Shown here in pieces: positions 41,142 to 49,135 of a stretch of DNA of 58,169 nucleotides. How positions within the stretch are numbered: the stretch's first letter is position 1; each line of letters opens with the position of its first letter. Below the pieces are notes generated by a model. The model saw only the letters and a list, made by a program, of their open reading frames with translations. It had not been told where the DNA came from and ran no database searches. The position numbers and the translations under genes are program-made. The DNA is taken from NCBI GenBank assembly GCA_902493345.1, contig CABUPM010000002.1:1-58169 (forward strand), given 5' to 3'. The DNA comes from an uncultured Eubacteriales bacterium (GTDB lineage: Bacteria; Bacillota; Clostridia; Lachnospirales; Bianqueaceae).

Positions 41142-42590
41142 ATGCAATCTCTATGGCACGCAACCGTCGCTCCTACAGCATTTCCTCCCCTGTCCGGAGA
41201 TTTATATACCCCTGTCGCTATCATCGGCGGAGGTCTTGTCGGTATTCTGTGCGCATACATGCTAAAGGAGCAGAATATCCCCGCCGTTGTACTGGAGGCA
41301 GATCGCATCGGGAGTGGTCAGAGCGGAAATTCCACGGCCAAAATCACGGCACAGCATGGTCTGATCTATTATAAATTGATCCAAACACTCGGCCGGAAGA
41401 TGGCCGGCCTCTATGCCGAGGCCGCACAAAGATCCATCCGCGCTTACAAAAAACTGATCGCTGAAAAGGGTATTTCCTGCGGTTACGAAGAACGCTCCAG
41501 CTATCTCTATACCGTATCCAACCTGCAGGCTCTGGAAATGGAGCTAAAGGCCGCAAGATCTCTGGGCCTCTCCGCCTGGCTGACACATACGGAAGAGCTG
41601 CCCTTTCCTGTCCGCGGATGCCTGCGTTTTGATCATCAGGCTCAATTTCATCCGCTCCTCTTCCTGCAGGCTCTCGCAAGAGAACTTACGATCTATGAGC
41701 ACACACAGGTCTTAAACGTCCATGGACACACCATCCAGACCGACCGTGGAACAGTAACAGCCGAACGGATCCTCTTCACCTGTCACTATCCCTTTGTCAA
41801 TCAGCCGGGGTATTATTTTCTGCGGATGCATCAGGAACGCGGATACTGCCTGGCTCTAAAAAATACACCTTCTCTAAGCGGAATGTATCTTGGAATTGAC
41901 CCCAGCAGGAATTGGTCAATGCGCAGTGCCGGAAACATTCTGATTTTAGAAGGCGGCGGACACCGTACTGGCTCCAATACCGGAGGGAGATATGAAATGC
42001 TGCGCAAAGCAGCTGCCCGCTGGTGGCCAGAGTCCCGTCTGGTCTGCCGTTGGTCCGCTCAGGACTGCGTCACTCCGGATTCGGTTCCATACATTGGACC
42101 TTATTCTTCTGCGGAACCGGACTGGTATATTGCATCCGGCTTTGACAAATGGGGGATAACGCACAGCATGACGGCGGCGCTTCTGCTGCGGGATCTAATC
42201 TGCGGCACTCCGACACCCTATGCCGAGCTGTTCAGCCCCTCTCGCCATACCCTTCTGGCCAGTGCAGGGAATCTCATCCATGACGCACAGCATAATGCCA
42301 AGGCTCTTCTGCGGCGCTTTCTCCCGGCTTCTGCCGGATACTCCTCCCTGGAACCCGGACATGGCGGAATCGTCTCCATCCATGGTGAGAAAATTGGCAT
42401 TTACCGTGAGAAAAATGGAACACCCCACTGCGTAGAACCCTTCTGTCCCCATATGGGGTGTCAACTGGAATGGAATCCGGATGAGCTAAGCTGGGATTGC
42501 CCCTGCCATGGCTCACGCTTTGACTACGACGGACAACTTCTTGACGATCCCGCTCAAGCTGACTTACTCCGTCCTTCCTGTATTCGCTAA
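41142..42590 (+). CDS. FAD-dependent oxidoreductase (DAO family) with C-terminal Rieske [2Fe-2S] domain
   Basis: The 482-residue protein has an N-terminal FAD domain with IIGGGLVGILCAYML and VVLEADRIGSGQSGNSTAKITAQHG, a DAO-type substrate domain, and GFDKWGITHSM near residue 335. The C-terminus (about 405-480) is a Rieske domain with CPHMGC and CPCHGSRF, giving the two Cys and two His ligands. Relatives with this fusion are cytosolic oxidoreductases of unknown substrate. Family alignment (LWHATVAPTAFPPLSGDL) supports the ATG at 41142, just after a hairpin that holds the SD. Its 3' end overlaps the convergent GH42 gene by 27 bases. Confidence 0.92.
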   Translation: MQSLWHATVAPTAFPPLSGDLYTPVAIIGGGLVGILCAYMLKEQNIPAVVLEADRIGSGQSGNSTAKITAQHGLIYYKLIQTLGRKMAGLYAEAAQRSIRAYKKLIAEKGISCGYEERSSYLYTVSNLQALEMELKAARSLGLSAWLTHTEELPFPVRGCLRFDHQAQFHPLLFLQALARELTIYEHTQVLNVHGHTIQTDRGTVTAERILFTCHYPFVNQPGYYFLRMHQERGYCLALKNTPSLSGMYLGIDPSRNWSMRSAGNILILEGGGHRTGSNTGGRYEMLRKAAARWWPESRLVCRWSAQDCVTPDSVPYIGPYSSAEPDWYIASGFDKWGITHSMTAALLLRDLICGTPTPYAELFSPSRHTLLASAGNLIHDAQHNAKALLRRFLPASAGYSSLEPGHGGIVSIHGEKIGIYREKNGTPHCVEPFCPHMGCQLEWNPDELSWDCPCHGSRFDYDGQLLDDPAQADLLRPSCIR

Positions 42591-44591
42591 TGGCCTGTAG
42601 ACAATCTGCACATCTCCCGGCCTCAGAGATTCTTCTCCTGCGCAAGGCGAATCATCCCACGCACAGCGCATCCCTTCCGGGAATCTGACTTTCTTCTCTT
42701 CTTCTGTATGATTGATCAGATAAAAAATCTCATTTTGATCTGTATAGCGTCTGGTACACTCTATACCTTCCGGAACCTCCATCGGGGCCTGCAGAGCTTT
42801 TTCTGTGCAAATTCGTTCTGCCAGATCCTCTAAAAACTGTAGCTCGGGATCCGTCCCCACATAATAGGAGACCCCCTTCGCCAACTCGTATCGGGTGGCA
42901 CAGGGGACTCCCGCATAGAACTCCTGCTCATAGACTGCCAGTGCTTCTGCACCCTCCAGATGGATACTATCAAAAAGCATCCCGCAATCATAGCTTGTCT
43001 TGGTAAATCCTTCCGCTACGATCCGCATCCGGTTGCGTCTGTTCGGCGGAAGCGCGTCCGTCTCTTCAATCCAGATCCCCAAAGTCTTTCGAAGCCCTCC
43101 GGGATATCCACCCAAAATCACCTTATCATTTTCCTGGGCGATTCCGCTGAAGACAGAGGCGACCAACGTGCCGCCGTGGCGTACATATTCCTCCAGGCGC
43201 TGCGCTAAGTCTCCCCGCATCTGATACAGACAGGGCGTCAGAATCACATCGTATGCTTCCAGGTTCTGATCATATCGTAAAATATCAACCGCAATATTTC
43301 TTTTATAAAAAGCCTTATAGTATTTCTGCACCTGCGGCAGATACTGTAAGTCCCGGCTGGGCCCGCTGGAGAGCTCCACCGCCCACCAGTTATGCCAATC
43401 CATGATCAGTCCTACCTTGGCAGCCGTTCTTGCGCCGACAGAAAGGTCTCCCATCCCCTGAAGCTCTCTCCCGATCTGTGTCATCTCCCGGAAAATCCGT
43501 GTATTTCCGGATCCCTCATGGCTGATCAAGGCCCCATGGAATTTTTCCTGTCCGGCCTGTGACTGACGCATCTGAAAGAAGAGCGCAGTGTCCGCGCCGT
43601 GTGCCAGGCCCTGATACGCGAGTCTCCGGATCTCTCCCGGCCGCTTCAGCACATTGTATGGCTGCCAGTTCTGCTGATTCGGAGACTGCTCCGTCACCCA
43701 ATACGACTGTCCCTGCTTTAATCCGCGCATAATGTCATGCTTTAATGCCGGAAGCGAGGGATCCTCAAAAGGCGCCGGATAATTGTCCCATCCCACGATA
43801 TCCAGATGTTTGCATAATTCAAATTGATCCAGCTTCTTAATATAGCCGGACATATTCGTCATCACAGGCAGATCGGGCGTGTATTTTTTCAGAATCTGAT
43901 ATTCATTTTCAAAACACTCAATCACACTGTCCGTGGTGAACTTCAGGTAATCCTGCTGAATCGGCGGATAGAACCGATAGTCGTCATTCAGCTCACTGGG
44001 CAGCTCCATCTCCTCGAAGTCTGTAATCTGCCGTCCCCAAAATGCCAGATTCCAAGCCTCATTGAGTCCCTGCGGCGTCTTATACCTTTTTCGGAGCCAT
44101 TCACGAAACTTGGCCCGGCAATTGGGACAATAGCAATAGGTACCGTATTCATTCGCGATATGCCATCCCGCCAGTGCCGGATGGTTCTGATAGCGGCTCG
44201 CCATGGCCTCGGCGATCGCTGCCGCTCGCTCACGGTATTTGAGACTGTTATGGCAGAAAAATACCCGCATTCCATGGGTCCGGCGGCGCCCCTGTATATC
44301 CACCGGAAGGACCTCCGGATACTTATGGGACATCCACGCGGGCTGCGCTGTTGTCGGCGTCGCCATACAGACGCGAATGCCATGACTCCAGAGCTTATCC
44401 AGAATCCGGTCCAGCCATTCAAAATCATATACACCTTCCTGTGGTTCCAGCTTTGCCCAGCCGAAAACAGGCAGTACAACCATATTGACATGCGCTTGCT
44501 CAAAAAGCTTCATATCCTGCTCTATCGTCGCTTCATCCCACTGTTCCGGATTATAATCTCCGCCGAAATAAATTCTGTCTTGCCGTATCAT
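42564..44591 (-). CDS. GH42 beta-galactosidase
   Basis: The 675-residue enzyme has the GH42 TIM barrel: GGDYNPEQW near the start, acid/base Glu148 in HIANEYG, nucleophile Glu301 in WVTEQSP, and a zinc site made by Cys113, Cys153, Cys155 and Cys158, typical of the family. A trimerisation domain and C-terminal strands follow. No signal peptide is seen, so it acts on imported galactosides. The ATG at 44591 is chosen because GCAGGAGGAAATG precedes it. No sugar transporter is nearby. It diverges from the racemase-kinase-BKACE operon and overlaps the flavoprotein's 3' end. Confidence 0.94.
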   Translation of the reverse strand: MIRQDRIYFGGDYNPEQWDEATIEQDMKLFEQAHVNMVVLPVFGWAKLEPQEGVYDFEWLDRILDKLWSHGIRVCMATPTTAQPAWMSHKYPEVLPVDIQGRRRTHGMRVFFCHNSLKYRERAAAIAEAMASRYQNHPALAGWHIANEYGTYCYCPNCRAKFREWLRKRYKTPQGLNEAWNLAFWGRQITDFEEMELPSELNDDYRFYPPIQQDYLKFTTDSVIECFENEYQILKKYTPDLPVMTNMSGYIKKLDQFELCKHLDIVGWDNYPAPFEDPSLPALKHDIMRGLKQGQSYWVTEQSPNQQNWQPYNVLKRPGEIRRLAYQGLAHGADTALFFQMRQSQAGQEKFHGALISHEGSGNTRIFREMTQIGRELQGMGDLSVGARTAAKVGLIMDWHNWWAVELSSGPSRDLQYLPQVQKYYKAFYKRNIAVDILRYDQNLEAYDVILTPCLYQMRGDLAQRLEEYVRHGGTLVASVFSGIAQENDKVILGGYPGGLRKTLGIWIEETDALPPNRRNRMRIVAEGFTKTSYDCGMLFDSIHLEGAEALAVYEQEFYAGVPCATRYELAKGVSYYVGTDPELQFLEDLAERICTEKALQAPMEVPEGIECTRRYTDQNEIFYLINHTEEEKKVRFPEGMRCAWDDSPCAGEESLRPGDVQIVYRPLANTGRTE

Positions 44592-44620
44592 ACATTTCCT
44601 CCTGCATCCGTCTTTTTTCC

Positions 44621-44649
44621 AGTATACCATTTGTCCTTCCATCCGTCAA
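44621..44649 (-). promoter_or_regulatory. GH42 promoter
   Basis: Minus-strand TTGACG (44644-44649), 17 bases, TATACT (44621-44626). Its -35 lies four bases from the -35 of the opposite operon. Confidence 0.8.
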
Positions 44650-44658
44650 TCATTTGAC
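44645..44658. promoter_or_regulatory. inverted repeat at the divergent -35 elements, candidate shared operator
   Basis: GTCAA-TCAT-TTGAC is a perfect 5-bp inverted repeat made by the two opposing -35 hexamers. A dimeric regulator bound here would cover both promoters; the symmetry may also arise simply from two consensus-like -35 elements. Confidence 0.4.
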
Positions 44659-44683
44659 AATTTTTAACTACTTATGATATAAT
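44654..44683 (+). promoter_or_regulatory. promoter of the racemase-kinase-BKACE operon
   Basis: TTGACA (44654-44659), 18 bases, TATAAT (44678-44683), with TGA before the -10 (extended -10). Confidence 0.8.
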
Positions 44684-44715
44684 AACCTTAAGAATATTTT
44701 TAGGAGGTCGTTTCT

Positions 44716-45375
44716 ATGAAGAAAACAATTTTCGCGATTTATACCGGAAAGGGTCTGGCAGATCCTCTGCAGGCCGTAATCAACCGAACCTTGCCGGATT
44801 GGCGTCTTGTCAGCATTATTGATGATCAGATCATCGGAGAAGTCAAACAGGCCGGATCTCCCACCCCGGAAATCTACAATCGTCTGATTACATATTATAA
44901 GGCAGCGGAAGCCATGGGCGCGGATGTCATTCTCAACACCTGTTCTTCGGTGGGCGATGTCGTCTATGAAGGACGTAAACAGGTTCAGGTTCCGATTGTC
45001 CGTATCGATGAAGCGATGGCCCGTAAGGCGGTCTCCACCTGCTCCACCATCGGTGTCGTTGCTACTCTGCGTTCTACTCTGGATCCCACCATGCGTCTTC
45101 TGCAGATTGAGGCCGACAAAATAGGAAAAAAGATCACTGCTGTAGACGGTCTGGCGGCCGGTGCTTATCAGGCTCTCATCGACGGCCATCCGGAGCAGCA
45201 CGACCAATTGATCGCCGAAACAGTCATGAAACTTGCTGAAAAGGTAGACTGCGTCCTCCTTGCGCAGGGCTCCATGGCTCGTATGGAAGCCAAGCTGAAT
45301 GAGATGGTCCCGATTCCTGTCTACGCTAGCCCACAGCTGTGCCTGGATGCCATTCAGGCAGAATATGACCATTAA
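44716..45375 (+). CDS. Asp/Glu racemase superfamily protein with a single catalytic-type Cys
   Basis: The 219-residue protein has the fold landmarks of aspartate/glutamate racemases. The first catalytic Cys is in LNTCSSVGD, but the place of the second (normally in a GCT-like motif) reads LLAQGSMARM, without Cys. Two-Cys members racemise; one-Cys relatives include arylmalonate decarboxylase and maleate isomerase-like variants, so a decarboxylase, isomerase or lyase role is possible. AGGAGGTCG precedes the ATG. It is first in an operon with an OtnK-like kinase 12 bases on, and with BKACE. Confidence 0.82.
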   Translation: MKKTIFAIYTGKGLADPLQAVINRTLPDWRLVSIIDDQIIGEVKQAGSPTPEIYNRLITYYKAAEAMGADVILNTCSSVGDVVYEGRKQVQVPIVRIDEAMARKAVSTCSTIGVVATLRSTLDPTMRLLQIEADKIGKKITAVDGLAAGAYQALIDGHPEQHDQLIAETVMKLAEKVDCVLLAQGSMARMEAKLNEMVPIPVYASPQLCLDAIQAEYDH

Positions 45376-45387
45376 GGGTAGACGGAT

Positions 45388-46800
45388 ATGAAGCTACAGG
45401 AAGTCTTGAACCGCCTCCCTGCTCTGAACGGGCAGGCACTCCTTCCCCTTTTGCGGGAAGCCGCCGACCAGGTTCCAGAAAAGATCATCGTACTGGACGA
45501 TGATCCGACCGGGATCCAGACCGTTCACAATGTCCATGTCTACACGGATTGGGGAATTGAGAGCATTCGTCAGGGATTTGCCGAAGAAAACCGTGTCTTT
45601 TATCTTTTGACCAATTCCAGAAGCTTTACCGTTGAAGAAACAACCCGGGTACATCGGAAGATTGCCTCCAACATTGCCACGGTCGCCAAGGAAACCGGCA
45701 TGCCTTTTCAGGTGATTTTGCGCGGAGATTCCACACTGCGCGGGCATTATCCATTGGAGACTCTTCTCGTCAGGGATACTCTGGAAAATGTACTCGGTAT
45801 TCATTATGACGGAGAAATCCTCTGCCCCTTTTTTGAAGAGGGCGGAAGATATACGATTGACGACATCCATTATGTCGATGTCCGCGGAGAGCTGATTCCT
45901 GCCGGGGAGACCGAATTTGCCAAGGACAAAACTTTTGGCTATCATTCTTCCAATCTTGCGGACTATATCGCTGAAAAATCCGGACATGCCGTCGCCGTGC
46001 GAAGTATCTCTCTGGAGATGCTCCGCGGGCAGCGCTATGACGAGATCTGTCAGCTTCTCATGGAGACATCGGATTATGGTCATCTGATCGTCAATGCCGT
46101 CTCTTATGAGGATCTGTCCGTATTCGCCACTGCTTTTTACCGTGCCGCGGCCCAGGGCAAGAAGTTTATGATCCGTTCCTCTGCTTCCCTTGTCAAAGTT
46201 CTGGGGTGCATCAGCGACCGTCCGCTCTTAACGGCAACCGATCTGGGAGTACAGGCCGTTTCCGGCGGACTGATCATTGCCGGTTCTCACACGCAGAAAA
46301 CAACACAGCAGCTTGCTGCCGTATTAAGGCTGCCCTATGTAAAGCAGATCGTTCTGAATCAGCACCTCGTCCTGGATCCCCCGGCCTTTGCCGAGGAAAT
46401 CCGCCGTGTTACGGAAGAAGTAAACCGTTGTATCCATGAGGGTCAAACCGTTATCGTTATGACACGCCGGGAACGTATCGATGCTGGAACCGGCAATCCG
46501 GAGGATGATCTTAGGATCGCCGTAACCATCAGCGACGCCATCACTTCCATTGTCTGCAATCTTCAGGAAGCTCCTTCCTTTTTGATCGCTAAGGGCGGAA
46601 TTACCTCCAGCGATATCGGAACCCGTGGACTTCAGGTAAAGAAGGCACTCGCAATGGGGCAGATTCTTCCCGGCATTCCCGTCTGGAAAACCGGTTCGGA
46701 AAGCCGTTTCCCCGGCCTTTCCTATGTCATCTTTCCCGGAAATGTAGGACAGGAAGATTCTCTGCGAATCATTGTTGAAAAATTATCTCAGAAAGGATGA
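45388..46800 (+). CDS. four-carbon acid sugar kinase family protein (OtnK/DUF1537-like)
   Basis: The 470-residue protein has the N-terminal DUF1537 motif VLDDDPTGIQT, RGDSTLRGHYPLE, and a C-terminal nucleotide-binding part with KGGITSSDIGTRGL. OtnK/DtnK/LtnK-type kinases phosphorylate D-erythronate, D- or L-threonate and similar acids at the terminal hydroxyl. Here the normal partners (OtnC decarboxylase, OtnI isomerase, PdxA2-type dehydrogenase) are absent and a BKACE and a racemase-like protein flank it, so the substrate may differ. AAGGG is a modest SD. BKACE starts six bases after the stop. Confidence 0.9.
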   Translation: MKLQEVLNRLPALNGQALLPLLREAADQVPEKIIVLDDDPTGIQTVHNVHVYTDWGIESIRQGFAEENRVFYLLTNSRSFTVEETTRVHRKIASNIATVAKETGMPFQVILRGDSTLRGHYPLETLLVRDTLENVLGIHYDGEILCPFFEEGGRYTIDDIHYVDVRGELIPAGETEFAKDKTFGYHSSNLADYIAEKSGHAVAVRSISLEMLRGQRYDEICQLLMETSDYGHLIVNAVSYEDLSVFATAFYRAAAQGKKFMIRSSASLVKVLGCISDRPLLTATDLGVQAVSGGLIIAGSHTQKTTQQLAAVLRLPYVKQIVLNQHLVLDPPAFAEEIRRVTEEVNRCIHEGQTVIVMTRRERIDAGTGNPEDDLRIAVTISDAITSIVCNLQEAPSFLIAKGGITSSDIGTRGLQVKKALAMGQILPGIPVWKTGSESRFPGLSYVIFPGNVGQEDSLRIIVEKLSQKG

Positions 46801-46806
46801 CTCTCT

Positions 46807-47601
46807 ATGCATAAAGTTTTGATCTCGGTGGCTCCGGTCAGTGCAGCGGATACGCATCCGGATTCCGCTTCCATCGCGGCGGATGTGATCCAAAGCGCGC
46901 ACGAAGGCGCCGGACAGGTTCATCTTCATGTGCGCGATCTTCACGGTGCGCTGACCCCGGACCTGACAGTATTCAAGCAAACCGTGGAACCCATCGCTGC
47001 CGCTTCGGATATCGTGATTCAGGCCTCTACCGGCGGTGTTTCTCAGCTTACTATCGAAGAACGCTGCGCTCCCCTCTATTACGACCGCGTCGAAACCTGC
47101 TCCCTAAATGTGGGTTCGGTCAATCTGGGAGAGGCTGTCTATATCAATCCGATTCAGGATGTGCGTTATTGTGTGCAGGAAGCCATCCGTCAGCATATCC
47201 TCCCGGAGATTGAAGTCTTTGAGATCGGCATGATCGATACGGTTCTGGATCTGGCGAAGACGTATCCGATGCAGGAGCCTTTGCTCTTCAATATCGTCCT
47301 GGGACACAAGGGCGCAGCACCCGCGACGATTGCAGCTCTGCACGCTCTCCGTTCCTTTATCCCGGAAGGGATGCTCTGGGGCGTGACCCATTTCGGACGC
47401 CGCAGTGATGAGATCTTTGCCGAGGCAATCCGCATGGGCGCTTCCACCGTTCGAGTCGGATTTGAAGATTCGGACTATATAAACGAGACGGTCCGTGTCA
47501 AAACCAATGCCGAACTCGTTCGTCATACCGCCGGTCTCATACGCAGTCTTGGATGCGATGTGATGACTCCCGCGGAGACCCGTTCTCTTCTGAAGTTATA
47601 A
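46807..47601 (+). CDS. beta-keto acid cleavage enzyme (BKACE, DUF849)
   Basis: BKACE enzymes condense a beta-keto acid with acetyl-CoA and split it to acetoacetate and a new CoA ester. The 264-residue protein has the zinc His pair in HLHVRDLHG, the phosphate/carboxylate region around QASTGGVS, and VGFEDSDY, whose Glu is the third ligand. It is somewhat shorter than typical (about 275-310). Known members act in lysine fermentation (3-keto-5-aminohexanoate) and many other routes; here the kinase and racemase-like neighbours suggest a sugar-acid-derived keto acid. AAAGGATG is the SD. It ends the operon. Confidence 0.9.
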   Translation: MHKVLISVAPVSAADTHPDSASIAADVIQSAHEGAGQVHLHVRDLHGALTPDLTVFKQTVEPIAAASDIVIQASTGGVSQLTIEERCAPLYYDRVETCSLNVGSVNLGEAVYINPIQDVRYCVQEAIRQHILPEIEVFEIGMIDTVLDLAKTYPMQEPLLFNIVLGHKGAAPATIAALHALRSFIPEGMLWGVTHFGRRSDEIFAEAIRMGASTVRVGFEDSDYINETVRVKTNAELVRHTAGLIRSLGCDVMTPAETRSLLKL

Positions 47602-47605
47602 GAAA

Positions 47606-47637
47606 AAGGTGCAGATATTTCGCGGTATCTGCACCTT
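47606..47637. terminator. terminator between BKACE and malQ (convergent)
   Basis: AAGGTGCAGATA (47606-47617) pairs perfectly with TATCTGCACCTT (47626-47637). The + strand tail is TTGTTTATTT and the minus strand tail TTTTTCTT, so it can serve both genes. Confidence 0.85.
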
Positions 47638-47643
47638 GTTTAT

Positions 47644-49125
47644 TTATACTCTATGATATGCCTTTGTGCATTTTAAGAGCTTTTGACTCAGCCGTTCCGT
47701 AAGGACATCAGAACGCATCCGCCACTGCCAGTTTCCCATAGGCATCGCAGGCGTATTCATTCTGGCATAATTGCTCAGTCCCAAAACATCCTGCATCTGG
47801 AAAATCACACGCTGCGCGACAGAAGCCATCATCGTATAGATCGCTCCCCAATGGTAGCCCTCGCTCTCCCGCAGCCGCAGATACTCCATCGCGTTCTGCC
47901 GGCTTCCGGCCGGAGTCTCCGGATTAAAGAGCCATCCGTTAAAGGTCTCGTTATCATGTGTACCGATATACGCGACGGTATTGGGCTGATAATTATGACA
48001 CAGATATTCCGAATCATCTCCGTCCAATCCGAACAGGAGTACTTTCATGCCCGGCAGTCCCGTATCCTTCAACAGCGCTCGAACCGGCTCATCGAGAAAT
48101 CCCAGATCTTCCGCGATCAGAGACTGCATTGAAATATGTCCGCCGAGCTGACGGAACAGTTCCATACCAGGTCCTGCCTTCCACTCTCCATTCTTGGCGT
48201 TAGGGCTTCCTCCCGGAATCGAATAATATCCGACAAATCCGCGGAAATGATCGATTCTCACGAGATCATACCGCTTGACGGCCACTTCCATCCGGCGGAT
48301 CCACCACGCATATCCAGTTTCGCGGTGCTTCTCCCAATTATAGATGGGATTTCCCCAGAGCTGTCCTTCGTCGCAGAAAGCATCCGGCGGTACACCAGCC
48401 ACTTCTGTAGGACGCCTATTCTCATCCAGCATGAAGAGTTCCGGATGACTCCATGTATCCGCGCTGTCACAGGCTACATAAATGGGCAGGTCGCCGATAA
48501 TCTCTATTCCGTGTTCCTCTGCGTATTTCTTCATGTTCTTCCATTGCCGGTCAAACAGGAACTGTGTGAAGCAGCGCATCCGTACCTCTTCCCGGAGCTT
48601 CTCCCGGTACTCCTCCAAAGCGGCGGAATCCCGGTCTCTGAGCGCTTCCGGCCACTCCCAGTAAGGAACATATCCAAAACATGTCTTTAAGGCCTGGTAC
48701 AGTGCATAATCCGGCAGCCAGTCCTGATTGTCCCGATAGAAGCTCTGCTCCTCTTCACCATAGGTTCCGTATCCCCTCTGAGAAGCTTTCAGCAGCAGAG
48801 GCCTACGGTTCTGAAAGAGCGAGCCGTACTCGACATGGTCCACATTTCCGGACTGCGCCGCTTCCTGCACCTCTTCTACCTGAAGAAGGCCTTCCTCCTG
48901 CAGTTCTTCCAGATCTACAAAATAGGGATTACCTGCAAAGGTCGAAAAGGATTGATAAGGAGAATCTCCGTACCCTGTCGGTCCCACCGGCAGAATCTGC
49001 CACAAAGTCTGTCCGGAAGCCTCAAGAAAATCAATAAATTCATAAGCGGATTTTCCCATGGTACCGATCCCATATCGGGATGGAAGTGAGAAAATAGGCA
49101 GTAAAATACCACTTTGTCGTCTCAT
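47644..49125 (-). CDS. malQ: 4-alpha-glucanotransferase
   Basis: MalQ (amylomaltase, GH77) transfers alpha-1,4-glucan segments between maltodextrins. The protein has RQSGILLPIFSLPSRYGIG and LWQILPVGPTGYGDSPYQS at the N-terminus, catalytic residues in LVRIDHFRGF, SLIAEDLG and GTHDNET, and the C-terminal RMNTPAMPMGNWQWR. Length (494 residues) is normal. The ATG at 49125 is preferred because AGGAGGA (49131-49137) is five bases away; an adjacent ATG at 49128 is possible. It starts about ten bases after the pullulanase stop: the two form an operon for glycogen or dextrin use. Confidence 0.95.
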   Translation of the reverse strand: MRRQSGILLPIFSLPSRYGIGTMGKSAYEFIDFLEASGQTLWQILPVGPTGYGDSPYQSFSTFAGNPYFVDLEELQEEGLLQVEEVQEAAQSGNVDHVEYGSLFQNRRPLLLKASQRGYGTYGEEEQSFYRDNQDWLPDYALYQALKTCFGYVPYWEWPEALRDRDSAALEEYREKLREEVRMRCFTQFLFDRQWKNMKKYAEEHGIEIIGDLPIYVACDSADTWSHPELFMLDENRRPTEVAGVPPDAFCDEGQLWGNPIYNWEKHRETGYAWWIRRMEVAVKRYDLVRIDHFRGFVGYYSIPGGSPNAKNGEWKAGPGMELFRQLGGHISMQSLIAEDLGFLDEPVRALLKDTGLPGMKVLLFGLDGDDSEYLCHNYQPNTVAYIGTHDNETFNGWLFNPETPAGSRQNAMEYLRLRESEGYHWGAIYTMMASVAQRVIFQMQDVLGLSNYARMNTPAMPMGNWQWRMRSDVLTERLSQKLLKCTKAYHRV

Positions 49126-49135
49126 CATACTCCTC

